Shown one piece after another: positions 25,742-35,601 of a DNA stretch of 64,000 nt. Origin of the DNA: Marinitoga hydrogenitolerans DSM 16785 (lineage in GTDB: Bacteria > Thermotogota > Thermotogae > Petrotogales > Petrotogaceae); contig NZ_FQUI01000007.1 in the NCBI RefSeq assembly GCF_900129175.1, positions 1 through 64,000 of the forward strand. The letters run 5' to 3'. The notes under the pieces are model-generated. The model was not told the origin of the DNA and searched no databases. It was given only the letters and a program-made list of their open reading frames with translations. Within the stretch, counting starts at the first letter, position 1. The number at the start of each line of letters is the position of its first letter. The translations under genes and the position numbers were made by a program.

Positions 25742-27183
25742 CTCGATTTTTTTAACTTATTATTTTTCATTTCAATACTTTTATTATTTTTTACTACTTT
25801 TGAATTCGATAATTTTTCATTTGTTTCTTCTTCATTTTTCTTCGTAATATTTTGAATCTTTTTATTCAAGTTCATTAACTCATTTTTATTAAAAATCTTT
25901 TTTAAATCGAGAATAAGAACAACATCTCCTTTATAATCTCCTGCTCCCATAACAAATTTATTGTTAGATTCAAATTCTATCTTGTTCATTTGAACAATTT
26001 CATTAACCTGATTAGTAAGAAAGCCTAACTTTTGGTTATCAATTGATACTATTATAACTCTTGAAAAATCTGTGATATCTGTAACTTTTCCCCATTTAAA
26101 CCTTTTTTTTAAATCTATAATTGGAAAAATTTCCCCTCTTAAATTCATAAATCCTCTAACATAATCTGCAGAATTAGGAATTCTGGTAATTTTACCTAAT
26201 TTATTTATTTCTATTATAGAATTCATTTCAATAGCATATTTTTCATTATCAAGTTCAAATAATATATATTTTTCTTTTTTTATAGTTTCTTCTTTCTTTG
26301 TGCATTTACTTTTTTTATTTAATACCCTTATATTATTATTTATAATAAATTTTGGATCTAAAATCATTACCGACATATTTTTATATTTTAAAAAACCTTT
26401 TAGATTTTTATTTTCTTTTATTGTTAATGGAATTTTTTTTATCTCAGGTGTTGATATAAGGAAATAAGTGTTATCAACAATCAATGCTACCTTTACGCCA
26501 TCAACGTTAATAATAATAAGTTTTGTATATTCCGAAATAAACGTTTTCTTATTATACAAAAACATATTTAAATCCACTACAGGTAAAACTTCATCTCTTA
26601 CTGTTATTATTCCTTTAACATATTTAGGTATTTTAGGAACTTTATTTGGAATAATATATTTTATTATTTCTTGAATATCATTAATTATAAATCCATATTT
26701 TTCATTATTTAATTCGAACACCATAACCTTTTTTAGATTTTCTTTCTGAATTTTCCTCTTGGTTTTTTTATTTAATTCTATTTTAGTTATATTTGTTTTT
26801 TTTATTTCAATTAATTTTTCTATATTCAGCAAAATATAATCCTTATTATTTTTTTTCAAAACAGAATCTATATATTTTGATTCTGATTCTATTTTACTGT
26901 CTATTTCATTAAGTATTCCTTTAGTTTTATCAACCATTATCCCAAATGGTGTTTTTCCATTTATAATTATTATTTTAGATAATTCATTATAATTACCATT
27001 ATATCCTAAACGTTTTTTTAGATTAATAATTGGCAAAAGTTCCCCCCTTAAATTTATTAACCCTTCAATATAATCAGGAAGAAGTGGAATTTTCGTTATT
27101 TTTTTCATTTTAATAATCTCTCTAATTTTCATCATAGAAATGCAATAATTTTGATTATTAAGTGAGAAAACCAAATAATTCAT
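25738..27183 (-). CDS. Triple CheW-domain coupling protein
   Basis: A 481-residue protein made of three CheW modules in a row. Each has the FxLxxxxYxIxxxxIxEI opening and a GxxxLRGExxPxxDL core: about 1-115 (LPDYIEGLINLRGELLPIINLKKRLG), 145-275 (IPKYVKGIITVRDEVLPVVDLNMFL) and 310-440 (SADYVRGFMNLRGEIFPIIDLKKRF). The middle copy has RDE in place of RGE. The Lys/Asn-rich tail (440-481) is low complexity. Normal CheW is ~150 residues and single. It should bridge the soluble receptor and CheA, perhaps linking several array units. Confidence 0.9.
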   Translation of the reverse strand: MNYLVFSLNNQNYCISMMKIREIIKMKKITKIPLLPDYIEGLINLRGELLPIINLKKRLGYNGNYNELSKIIIINGKTPFGIMVDKTKGILNEIDSKIESESKYIDSVLKKNNKDYILLNIEKLIEIKKTNITKIELNKKTKRKIQKENLKKVMVFELNNEKYGFIINDIQEIIKYIIPNKVPKIPKYVKGIITVRDEVLPVVDLNMFLYNKKTFISEYTKLIIINVDGVKVALIVDNTYFLISTPEIKKIPLTIKENKNLKGFLKYKNMSVMILDPKFIINNNIRVLNKKSKCTKKEETIKKEKYILFELDNEKYAIEMNSIIEINKLGKITRIPNSADYVRGFMNLRGEIFPIIDLKKRFKWGKVTDITDFSRVIIVSIDNQKLGFLTNQVNEIVQMNKIEFESNNKFVMGAGDYKGDVVLILDLKKIFNKNELMNLNKKIQNITKKNEEETNEKLSNSKVVKNNKSIEMKNNKLKKSR

Positions 27184-27195
27184 ATCAACACCCCA

Positions 27196-29130
27196 TTAAA
27201 ATTGCAAATCATTTGATTGATCAATAATTTCTTTGACAATATGCATCATTTCATTAATTCCTCTTTCGTGTTCACTGGAAGCTTTTGATGCTTCTTCAAT
27301 CGAAGCAAATGATTCTTCAACGGCACTTTGAGCTTGTTCAACTGCTTTTCTGGATTGCTCTATTGCAATTACTATTTCAGAAATCGAATGTGAAATTGCT
27401 CTATATTTTTCTAATAAACCGTTTAAAGATTTTTCCATTTCTTTTAAAACATATACTGTTGAATTTGCTTCTAATGCTTCAGAATATGCTCTTTTTTGGT
27501 TTTCGTAAATGTTCTCTTGTGATGTCTTTAGATTTTCATTTATTTCATCTAAAACATCATTAATTGTTTCAAGGTTTTCCTCCGCATTGATGGATAAATT
27601 CCTTATGTCATTAGATACTACATTAAACCCTTTTCCATATTCTCCAGACCTTGCTGCTTCAATAAAGCCATTCACAGCCAACATATTTATTTGAAGTGAC
27701 ATTTTTTCCATCTTCGAAATTGTTTTTTCTATTTGCCTAAAATTAAACGATATTTTTTTTATATTAGAATATACATCAGAGAATTTAGTATTTGTTACAT
27801 TCATACCTTCAATTAATTTATCTATCTTATTTTTATTTTCCTTTATTTTTTCAAATATATGTTTTAAATATTCTTCGTATTTTTTATTCATTTTCTGTAA
27901 CTTATGTGATAGATCAACAAATTTAACCACAAGGTTATTCATATTATCCATTTCTTCAGAAAAAATAGATGATATTTTTTCTAATTGAGAAAGATGCTTT
28001 TTTATATTTTCAGATCCATTGTATGTTTCATCAATAATTCCAAACAATTCATCAATAGATGCTGACAATAATTCAATTGAAGATCTATCTTCTGTGGAAT
28101 TAAGTATTTTTTCTGAAATATCCACTAAATTTTGTGTTGCATGTGAAATATCTACAAATGTTCTTTCTTCTTCCTGTAAAGAAATTGATATTTCTTCTGA
28201 TTCTCTAGAAACCTGTTCAGAAAGGCTTACCACATTTTCTGCTGAAGCTAAATACTTCTCTGACAAATCTGCAAATGTGCTTATTATATTTATTTCTTCT
28301 AAAATATTTTCTTTAATTTCATCAAAATTCATTTTTAGTATTCCAAAATCTTCACTTATTTCTTTTCCATGTTGCCCCTGTTTTTCAAAAAAATGATTCA
28401 AATTTTCAACACTTTTCATTACAAAATCCATATTTTCTTTTAAATCATTTACATAAATATTAATATTTTTTGCATGCATTTCAGAAATTTCTGCAAGATT
28501 TCTAACCTCTTCTGCAACAACTGCAAATCCAACACCATATTCTTCAGCCCTTGCTGCTTCAATAGCTGCATTCAACGACAATAAATTCGTTTGATCTGCA
28601 ATTAAAACTACAGTGTTTATTATTTCAATTATCTTTTCTGACTTTGTTTTCAAATCCACAATATTATTATTTGTTTCTTTATTAAACTCTATTGATTTAT
28701 TAATAGAGTTTATAAGGTTTCCAACACTATTTATTGATTGTAATATTTGAACTTGAGATTTATCCGTTTCATATAAAATATCATTAGCAGATTTTTTTAT
28801 TCCCTCTGAATTTTTGTTGATTTGATATATTGCTGCCCTTATTTCATGAATTGAATTTGATATTTGCTCTGTCCCAGCTGTAATCTGCATCATAGATTTA
28901 GAAAGTTCTTCCACACTTGAACTTAATTCTTCAACTGCTGCCAACAGTTCCTCAGAAGATGAAGTTAAATTTTCCGCTACAACCTGCCTTTTTAAATGTG
29001 ATTGTCTCCTTGCTTTCTCTATTGCTTTTCTTCTTGCCTCTTCACGCTTTTTTTTCAATTCTTCATTTTTTATTTGACTAACATCGGTTTTTTTATGAGA
29101 ATCTGGAACAAGCAATTTTTTATCCTCCAT
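27196..29130 (-). CDS. Soluble chemoreceptor with two methyl-accepting signalling tips
   Basis: A 644-residue cytoplasmic receptor with no membrane segment. A basic N-terminal stretch (about 24-50, rich in Lys/Arg) is followed by long coiled coil. The first hairpin tip at ~183-212 is canonical ([27 protein letters not shown]). A second, divergent tip lies at ~480-512 ([24 protein letters not shown]), about 300 residues on. Normal receptors have one tip. The basic N-terminus and lack of a sensor domain recall FrzCD of Myxococcus. Signal input must come from partners or from nucleoid or array context. Start ATG at 29130 follows ggggga. Confidence 0.88.
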   Translation of the reverse strand: MEDKKLLVPDSHKKTDVSQIKNEELKKKREEARRKAIEKARRQSHLKRQVVAENLTSSSEELLAAVEELSSSVEELSKSMMQITAGTEQISNSIHEIRAAIYQINKNSEGIKKSANDILYETDKSQVQILQSINSVGNLINSINKSIEFNKETNNNIVDLKTKSEKIIEIINTVVLIADQTNLLSLNAAIEAARAEEYGVGFAVVAEEVRNLAEISEMHAKNINIYVNDLKENMDFVMKSVENLNHFFEKQGQHGKEISEDFGILKMNFDEIKENILEEINIISTFADLSEKYLASAENVVSLSEQVSRESEEISISLQEEERTFVDISHATQNLVDISEKILNSTEDRSSIELLSASIDELFGIIDETYNGSENIKKHLSQLEKISSIFSEEMDNMNNLVVKFVDLSHKLQKMNKKYEEYLKHIFEKIKENKNKIDKLIEGMNVTNTKFSDVYSNIKKISFNFRQIEKTISKMEKMSLQINMLAVNGFIEAARSGEYGKGFNVVSNDIRNLSINAEENLETINDVLDEINENLKTSQENIYENQKRAYSEALEANSTVYVLKEMEKSLNGLLEKYRAISHSISEIVIAIEQSRKAVEQAQSAVEESFASIEEASKASSEHERGINEMMHIVKEIIDQSNDLQF

Positions 29131-29204
29131 ATTGTTTCCCCCTTCATGTCATTATTTTATAAATATTTCGACTCTTTATTTTAAAATGTATATTTTTAAT
29201 TTAA

Positions 29205-31103
29205 CTATTGTATTATTAAACCAATAGGTCTAAGTATTAAAACAACTTCTCCATTTCCTAAAATTGTAGAACCAAAAATAAAATTCTGTTTCAAATATTC
29301 TGGTAAAGGTTTTATTAGAAATTCATTCTCCTCAATAAATTTATCTATTAATATTGCTAAATTGTCTCCATTATAATTTATAATAATCATAGGCATTAAA
29401 TCATATTCATATTCTCTTTGTATAATTTCTTCAAAATTATACATTTTATTCTCTAAAATCCCTTTTAGATCATACACTGGAATTAATTCACTGTTATATT
29501 CTGCAAATACCGTATTTGAATAATTATGTAATTTGTTTTTCTCTAATTTTATCACCTGTTCTATTTCCTCAAAAGGGAATATATATTTTTCCTTACCGCA
29601 ATAGAACATTATTCCATCGATAATTGAAAGAGAACTTGGAATTTTTAAAATAAATTTTGTTCCTTGATTTAATTTTGTTTCAAAAGAAATAGATCCATTT
29701 AATTCTTCAATATTATTTTTAACAACATCCATACCAACTCCACGTCCCGATATTTCATTTATTGTTTCAGATGTACTAAATCCTGGTTCAAAAATATATT
29801 GTATTATTTCATCATCTGATAAATTTGTATTAAAACCTTTTTCTTTTGCTTTTTTCCTGATTTTTTCTGGATCAATTCCTTTTCCATCATCTATTATTTC
29901 AATTAAAACATAACCACTTTCATAATAAGTATTTATTTTTATTAAACCTTCTTTATTTTTTCCTAATTTTACCCTTTCATCAATAGTTTCAATACCATGA
30001 TCAACAGCATTTCTAATCAAATGTGTTAAAGGGTCTACCAAACGTTCTAAAACTAATCTATCTATTTCTATTTCTCCTCCAGAAATTTCATAATTTATTT
30101 CTTTGTTCTGATTTTTTGATAATTCTCTAATTAACCTTTTATATTTATAAAGCAATTCTTTTATAGGTACCATTTTTAACTTTCTTATTTGATCCTGTAA
30201 ATCTGTGGTTATTTTTTCTAAGTTCGAAAAAATTTTTTTATATTCTTTATACAAAGATGATGAAACATCCAATAATTCTTTTAATAGAAAAGAGGAAGAA
30301 TTTTTTAATGTGATTAATTCACCAACTAAATTCATAATATTATTAAGTTTTTTAACATCAATTCTAATTGTATTAGAAAATTCTGGTTTATATTGCAATT
30401 CAGGTTTGTTTTCTATACCATTCTTAATAAATAATTTTTTATAAAATTCATCTATATTCTTTTTTGCAGAATCTCTATCCCCTTTTAATGCAAAATCTAT
30501 TATTTTCTGAAAACTTTGTGTTAAATCTTCTTTTCCAAGGCGTTTTAATGCATTAATTGCCGGAAATGACATTCTTTTTAATTGTGATTCTTCATATTTT
30601 TCTGCCTTTTCTAAATATTCAAAAAGTTGTGAAGATATATTTAAAAAAACCTTTAATTTTCCATCAATTTCTTCTTTTTCATAAATTTTATTCTTGCTTT
30701 TTATTCTTTTTAAAAATGGTTTTATATCTATTGATTTTTCTTTGTTTTCAAATGATTTCAATAAACTTTTTAAAATATCTATACCTTCATAAATCTTATC
30801 TATATTTTTTACACCTTTTGGATTTTTTTCAAACATTAGTACATAGTCCTCAAGAGAATGGGATATCTTTTCTATTTTCTGAGCATTTTCTACATAATCC
30901 TCAGGGATATCCATAGATAATAATAATCTTGATACTCCCTTTATACTATGGAAAGCTCTCATTAAAGAATTTATAATCTCTGGAGCTGGATTGTTTTCAA
31001 ATTCTATTATTGAATTTTCTGCAAAATTTATATTTTCACTCAATTCTTCCTTAAAATCTTTCAATACACCTTTAATAAAATCTTTATCAAATTGCATTTT
31101 CAT
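29205..31103 (-). CDS. cheA: Chemotaxis histidine kinase CheA
   Basis: This is a 632-residue CheA. The Hpt domain carries the phospho-acceptor His52 in RAFHSIKGVSRLL. The P2 region is replaced by an unusual helical stretch (~110-255). Dimerisation (P3) begins near LNNIMNLVGELITLKN, the ATPase shows HLIRNAVDHGIE and DDGKGID with GRGVGMDVV, and the C-terminal CheW-like domain ends the protein. I chose ATG at 31103, nine bases after ggag; an in-frame ATG at 31124 lies inside the preceding cheY. It is the central kinase of the operon. Confidence 0.95.
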   Translation of the reverse strand: MKMQFDKDFIKGVLKDFKEELSENINFAENSIIEFENNPAPEIINSLMRAFHSIKGVSRLLLSMDIPEDYVENAQKIEKISHSLEDYVLMFEKNPKGVKNIDKIYEGIDILKSLLKSFENKEKSIDIKPFLKRIKSKNKIYEKEEIDGKLKVFLNISSQLFEYLEKAEKYEESQLKRMSFPAINALKRLGKEDLTQSFQKIIDFALKGDRDSAKKNIDEFYKKLFIKNGIENKPELQYKPEFSNTIRIDVKKLNNIMNLVGELITLKNSSSFLLKELLDVSSSLYKEYKKIFSNLEKITTDLQDQIRKLKMVPIKELLYKYKRLIRELSKNQNKEINYEISGGEIEIDRLVLERLVDPLTHLIRNAVDHGIETIDERVKLGKNKEGLIKINTYYESGYVLIEIIDDGKGIDPEKIRKKAKEKGFNTNLSDDEIIQYIFEPGFSTSETINEISGRGVGMDVVKNNIEELNGSISFETKLNQGTKFILKIPSSLSIIDGIMFYCGKEKYIFPFEEIEQVIKLEKNKLHNYSNTVFAEYNSELIPVYDLKGILENKMYNFEEIIQREYEYDLMPMIIINYNGDNLAILIDKFIEENEFLIKPLPEYLKQNFIFGSTILGNGEVVLILRPIGLIIQ

Positions 31104-31104
31104 A

Positions 31105-31476
31105 TTATTCATCTCCAAGTGCAAGTTTCACGCTTTCAATAAGCGATTCAGGATCAGATGGTTTTACAATATAAAAGTTTGCTCCTACCTCAAATCCCTT
31201 CATTTTATCCGTAGATTTATCAAGTGTTGTAACTATTATTATAGGAACATTTTTATAAAATTCATCATCTCTAATTTTTTTTATTAAAGAAAATCCATCC
31301 AGATTTGGCATATTTAAATCTGTCAAAATTATATCTATTTTATCTTCTCTGTATAAAATATCCAAGGCTTTTGCTCCATCTTCAGCCTCATATATTTCAT
31401 ACCCAGCAGATTTTAAAATACTGGCGTGATAACTTCTTGTCATTTTTGAATCATCTATTATCAATACTTTAGGCAT
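31105..31476 (-). CDS. cheY: CheY-type response regulator
   Basis: A 123-residue receiver: MPKVLIIDDSKMTRSY, IILTDLNMPNLDG, IIVTTLDKS and YIVKPSDPESL hold the Asp pair, phospho-Asp, Thr and Lys. The start at 31476 has ggagggag upstream; an earlier in-frame codon would add 15 residues encoded inside cheR. It lies between cheR and cheA and is probably a direct CheA target. It lacks an output domain. Confidence 0.93.
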   Translation of the reverse strand: MPKVLIIDDSKMTRSYHASILKSAGYEIYEAEDGAKALDILYREDKIDIILTDLNMPNLDGFSLIKKIRDDEFYKNVPIIIVTTLDKSTDKMKGFEVGANFYIVKPSDPESLIESVKLALGDE

Positions 31477-32311
31477 TGTTTTCTCCCTCCTTAAACGGTT
31501 TTCTATACAATATAAAGTCATTTGCTTTAACTATTTGAAATGCATTTGTTATTCTATTTATTGATTCTGAATGCCCTAAAAATATATATCCACCATCATT
31601 TAACATGAAATAAAATCTTTCAATGATTTTCCTTCTAATATCATCTGTAAAATAAATAAAGACATTTCTACAAAATATAAAGTCATAATCTTTATCCAAT
31701 CTTTCATAGGTTGTATCTTCAATCATGTTTAAATTATAGATATTAACATTTTTTTTAATGAACTCTCTTATTTTATACAAACCATCATCTGTTTTTTCAA
31801 AATATTTTTTTAAATATTCTTTTGGAACATCTCTAACTGCGTATTTATTATATATACCTATTTTAGCCTTCTTTATCATATTATTATCTATATCAAATGC
31901 ATCTATTTTGAAAGTATATTTCGATTCAAGCATTTCATTTAAAATTATAGATATTGTATACGGTTCTTCTCCAGATGCACATCCTGCAGAAAGAACTTTA
32001 ATTATTCTATTATTTTTTCTGCTTAAAACATCTTTCAAGGCATATTCAGCAAACGTTTGCAACTGCTGAAATTCTCTAAAAAAATATGTTTCGTTTACTG
32101 TAATTTCATTTATAAGTTTTGATAATTCAATTTCAGAATATTCGCTATATTTTAAGAAATTAAAATATAGCATAAGATCATTTATTGCTAATTTTTTCAT
32201 TCTTCTTAATATCCTGTTTTTAAAATAATATATTCTCTTATCTTCAATATATATACCTGTCTTTGAATATATATAATCTCTTATTTGGTTGAAGTCTAAT
32301 ACATTGATCAT
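31469..32311 (-). CDS. cheR: Chemotaxis protein methyltransferase
   Basis: A 280-residue S-adenosylmethionine-dependent enzyme that methylates receptor glutamates. The N-terminal helical domain (~1-75) precedes the catalytic fold with LSAGCASGEEPYTISIIL (SAM loop), FKIDAFDIDNN and FIFCRNVFIYFTDD. The final GGYIFLGHSES is also typical. The ATG at 32311 overlaps the HEAT-protein stop (ATGA) and follows gggagatgg. Together with CheB it should set methylation of the two-tip receptor. Confidence 0.94.
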   Translation of the reverse strand: MINVLDFNQIRDYIYSKTGIYIEDKRIYYFKNRILRRMKKLAINDLMLYFNFLKYSEYSEIELSKLINEITVNETYFFREFQQLQTFAEYALKDVLSRKNNRIIKVLSAGCASGEEPYTISIILNEMLESKYTFKIDAFDIDNNMIKKAKIGIYNKYAVRDVPKEYLKKYFEKTDDGLYKIREFIKKNVNIYNLNMIEDTTYERLDKDYDFIFCRNVFIYFTDDIRRKIIERFYFMLNDGGYIFLGHSESINRITNAFQIVKANDFILYRKPFKEGENNA

Positions 32312-33351
32312 TCTTCCATCTCCCAATCTTCAAATGTTTCTTCAATTAAATATTTCATCTCTTCTGGAAGATTCATATTTAAAATCTCTTTTTTTAAAGA
32401 TATTAACTTTTTCTCATTGATAATTTCTATTGCAGCAATTAATCCTGCTCCTTCTAAATGTTTAATATTTTCTTTTATCACTTCAATAATTTCATCTTCA
32501 AGTAGATTATCTAAAATCATTAAAATATCATATTTATATTCATTAGGAATATTCTCTTTTAAAAGAGCTGATAAGATACTTGCAATTTCTTTTCTTAATT
32601 TGGTATAAAGATATATATTGCGAGAATTTTTAGAAATGAATTCCAAAAATTCTTTTAAAATTAATTCCTTTTTCTCCGAGTTTTTAAAAAACTCTATACC
32701 TTTAAATATATTTTTTCTTTTAAAAATATATTTAGCATAGGGGAGATACAGATAAGGATTGGATATTGTTTTAAGTTTTTCTTCTATAATTTTATCGGTA
32801 TTTTCGTTTCCAATAATTGAAAGAGTTTCTAATATTGTTGAAATTAAAAATAAATTTTTTGTATTTGATAGTTTTTTAGCAATCTTTTCAGCATAATCTT
32901 CTGCGCCAAGCAATCCAAGATATTCCACTGCCGCTATTTGATTATTTATATCTGGGTCATCAAGACATTTAGCTATTAGCGGAATAGCCTCTTTTGTATT
33001 AGTTCTATATAAACCATCCAAAGCGTATTTTCTAAAATCTTTGTCTTCTGATTCTAATAGTTTTCCTAAAACTTTAACCTTTTTTGATGTACTCAATATT
33101 GAAAGTACAAATTCCTTTAATAGCAAATTTTCCTCTTTTAAAAACTCAAAAAAAAGATCATCTGAAATATTATCTAAATTCAAATGTTTTAATGTATAAA
33201 TTATGGATTCCTGAATAAGAATTTCATTTTCATATTTTAATAATTTAAATAATTCTTTGGCATACTCATTTTTATTATCCCTAAGAATAATTTCTAATGC
33301 TTTTAATATTTGATATTTATCAGATGAAAAAAGCATTTTTTTCAAATCCAT
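32308..33351 (-). CDS. HEAT-repeat scaffold protein
   Basis: A 347-residue all-helical protein with HEAT-like repeats, clearest in LLESEDKDFRKYALDGLYR and LIAKCLDDPDINNQIAAVEYLG. First gene of the cheA operon. Such proteins usually act as protein-protein scaffolds; here a role in receptor or kinase assembly is inferred from position only. The start at 33351 gives good spacing from ggggtga; ATG at 33357 is too close to it. Confidence 0.75.
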   Translation of the reverse strand: MDLKKMLFSSDKYQILKALEIILRDNKNEYAKELFKLLKYENEILIQESIIYTLKHLNLDNISDDLFFEFLKEENLLLKEFVLSILSTSKKVKVLGKLLESEDKDFRKYALDGLYRTNTKEAIPLIAKCLDDPDINNQIAAVEYLGLLGAEDYAEKIAKKLSNTKNLFLISTILETLSIIGNENTDKIIEEKLKTISNPYLYLPYAKYIFKRKNIFKGIEFFKNSEKKELILKEFLEFISKNSRNIYLYTKLRKEIASILSALLKENIPNEYKYDILMILDNLLEDEIIEVIKENIKHLEGAGLIAAIEIINEKKLISLKKEILNMNLPEEMKYLIEETFEDWEMEE

Positions 33352-33375
33352 TAACATTCACCCCAGATCAAATAT

Positions 33376-33448
33376 TTGCTTTTTATTAAAAAAATAGTAT
33401 AATATTAGTATATATTAAAATTATATCACAAAACAATTATCAAATGAA
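33376..33448. promoter_or_regulatory. Overlapping divergent promoters of the two signalling operons
   Basis: On the plus strand TTGCTT (33376-33381) and TATAAT (33398-33403) are 16 bases apart, upstream of the receiver gene. On the minus strand an extended -10 TGATATAAT (33420-33428) with TTCATT (33443-33448) at 17 bases faces the HEAT-cheR operon. Predicted start sites fall within a few bases of each other, so the promoters should compete for polymerase. Confidence 0.55.
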
Positions 33449-33457
33449 GGTGAAAAT

Positions 33458-33829
33458 ATGAAAATACTCCATATTGATGATTCTAATCTTTCTTTAAAAA
33501 TGCTAAGGGTTTTATTGGAATCACATTTTGAAAATACCGAAATTATATCAATAAAGCCTGATAAATACAAAGAACATAAAGCTAAATTTAAAAAATATGA
33601 TATGATTATTATTGATTTAACTATGCCTGTGATTTCTGGTTTTGAGATAATTGAAGATTTAAAAAAAGAAAATATCGATATTTTTAAAGTTGTATATTCT
33701 TCTAATGTTCAAAATATTGTAAAGAAAAGACTCTCAAAAGATATAAATTTATTTTTAGAAAAACCTGCAAATAAGGAACAAATCAAATTATTAAAAAGGA
33801 TGTATGAATTATGGAAAGAAAAAAAATAA
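33458..33829 (+). CDS. Single-domain response regulator (receiver)
   Basis: A 123-residue receiver: MKILHIDDSNLSLKMLRVLL, MIIIDLTMPVISGF, VYSSNVQN (Ser in place of Thr) and LFLEKPANKEQ. The ATG follows gaaggtga. It is the first of four coupled genes. Its last 19 bases overlap the start of the CheX-like gene, which suggests that the receiver is the substrate of that phosphatase. Confidence 0.92.
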   Translation: MKILHIDDSNLSLKMLRVLLESHFENTEIISIKPDKYKEHKAKFKKYDMIIIDLTMPVISGFEIIEDLKKENIDIFKVVYSSNVQNIVKKRLSKDINLFLEKPANKEQIKLLKRMYELWKEKK

Positions 33830-34308
33830 TTATAGGAATTAAAAAATCGGAAACAGTTTTAAGAAATTTAACTGGTATGGATATTATTATGGAATTCGAT
33901 AAATTACTAATATCGAAACTAAATAATATTATAAATAATAAATCTTATACCTTATATCAAACGGCAATAAGTAAAGAAAAAAAATGGGACTTTTATTTCA
34001 CCATGCTTTCAGACGAATTTTTAAAATTTCTGGCTTTAGTAGAACACTACTCACAAATTGACACCATTGAAGCAGAAGATGTTTTAGATTCTTTTTTAGA
34101 AATTGGCAATATAATTTGCGGAAATGTTATAAGTGTTTTAACCAGTGGTCATAATGAGGTTAAATTCGCTATTCCTATATTGCTTAAATCCTCAGAAATT
34201 AAATCGTTAACGGTAAATGCGATAAAAATCAAATTTGAAGTGAAGGAAACAGATATTACTGGTTATTTATTATTCGCCTTTAATGAAGGTGACAGAAATG
34301 TATATTGA
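33811..34308 (+). CDS. CheX/CheC-like phosphatase domain protein
   Basis: A 165-residue protein. The block DSFLEIGNIICGNVISVL carries the ExxN pair that CheC/CheX/FliY phosphatases use to remove phosphate from CheY-like receivers. The surrounding pattern (N-terminal beta strand, long helix, then beta sheet) fits CheX. Overall similarity is low, so the call rests on this motif and on the receiver gene directly upstream. It overlaps both neighbours. Confidence 0.65.
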   Translation: MERKKIIIGIKKSETVLRNLTGMDIIMEFDKLLISKLNNIINNKSYTLYQTAISKEKKWDFYFTMLSDEFLKFLALVEHYSQIDTIEAEDVLDSFLEIGNIICGNVISVLTSGHNEVKFAIPILLKSSEIKSLTVNAIKIKFEVKETDITGYLLFAFNEGDRNVY

Positions 34309-35599
34309 TATTGACTACATTTTAATTCCAATAGCTGTTATTAATGAAAATGGAGAAATCATAAAGAGTAATTTATCTTTTAAAAATTTTTTTGATAATA
34401 AAAATTTCTTTGAACTACTAAACAAAAATTTTATTAATATAATCAAAAATATTTTAAAAGAACGTGGTCTATTTTTTAGTATTGAAAGAAAAAACAAAAA
34501 AATATTAAAATCAAACTATTTCTTCACCATAAATATTCATCCTATTAACGATCTTTTCATTGTTGAATTAACACCGAAAAACAAAGAAATTATTGCAGAA
34601 AGCTCTTTTAATAAAAAAATATCTATGCTTTATTCTTTAATCAATTTTACAATAAAGATTCCTAACCTTTATTATTCATTAAAATCTCTTAATAAAAAGG
34701 AAGTTATAGAAAACTTTATTAATCTTCTAATTGAATATAATCTAATTTCTAACTATTCTGAAGAAAAAAAATATAAGCATTATTTTGAAATATTTGATAC
34801 TAAATTTTATTATGATATAACAGAAGATATTCCTATAAACATTAAAAATTTTATTATAAAGATTATAGATATTCATTCCCAAGCATTAGAAATAATGTTT
34901 AAAAACATATACTCTCAAAAAAAGAGTTTTGATTATTTGAGTATTGCAAATAATTTAATCGTTGGTATGTTTCATGAAATAAATAATCCATTATCAATTA
35001 TATTAATGGAAACAGAAATGCTTTCTGCAAAGATTGATGAAAAATATCAAAAAGACCTTAAAATAATTTCTGATAATTTATATAGAATTATTGAAATAAC
35101 AAAATTATTTAAAAGTCTTGTTAAAGGTGATGAAATACAAATAAAATTAAATTTAATAGATATACTAAAAGATGTTGTTAAATTTATGCGTTATAAAGCT
35201 AATCAAAAAATTCAAATAAATTTATATGTCGATTCATGGAAACCACATTATATTATTGGAAATCGCCAGGAATTGATGATTGTATTTTCGAATTTAATAG
35301 AAAATGCTATTGAAGCTATACAAGAAACTGAAAAAAATGGAATTATAAATATATCCTTAAATGAATTTCCTACTTTTTATAACCTTATTATTGAAGATAA
35401 TGGTATAGGTATTTCAGAAGAAAATATAAATAGAATATTTGAACCTTTCTTTACAACAAAATCAAAAAGAGGTATGGGTTACGGATTATTTTTTGTATAT
35501 AATATTTGCATGAAACATAATATTGAAATAAATGTCGATAGCACTTTAGGTAAAGGCACAACCTTCATTTTAAAAATACCTAAAATAAAGGAGGAGTGA
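34298..35599 (+). CDS. Sensor histidine kinase, soluble
   Basis: A 433-residue kinase without membrane helices. An N-terminal PAS-like segment (~1-95) is followed by an unassigned region. The phospho-acceptor block is GMFHEINNPLSIIL (His226). The ATPase has NLIENAIEAIQ (N box), DNGIGISEENINRIFEPFFTTK (G1/F) and GMGYGLFFVYNI (G2). I start it at ATG 34298 behind gaaggtga, overlapping the CheX-like gene by 11 bases. Its likely partner is the receiver gene two bases downstream. Confidence 0.92.
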   Translation: MYIDIDYILIPIAVINENGEIIKSNLSFKNFFDNKNFFELLNKNFINIIKNILKERGLFFSIERKNKKILKSNYFFTINIHPINDLFIVELTPKNKEIIAESSFNKKISMLYSLINFTIKIPNLYYSLKSLNKKEVIENFINLLIEYNLISNYSEEKKYKHYFEIFDTKFYYDITEDIPINIKNFIIKIIDIHSQALEIMFKNIYSQKKSFDYLSIANNLIVGMFHEINNPLSIILMETEMLSAKIDEKYQKDLKIISDNLYRIIEITKLFKSLVKGDEIQIKLNLIDILKDVVKFMRYKANQKIQINLYVDSWKPHYIIGNRQELMIVFSNLIENAIEAIQETEKNGIINISLNEFPTFYNLIIEDNGIGISEENINRIFEPFFTTKSKRGMGYGLFFVYNICMKHNIEINVDSTLGKGTTFILKIPKIKEE

Positions 35600-35601
35600 T
35601 T

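Noticed and set aside
28019-28396. A 125-codon plus-strand frame
   Set aside because: It is the antisense of the two-tip receptor gene and has low complexity.
30557-30916. A 119-codon plus-strand frame with many Leu/Phe
   Set aside because: The composition is the complement of the A-rich cheA gene; no ribosome site is present.
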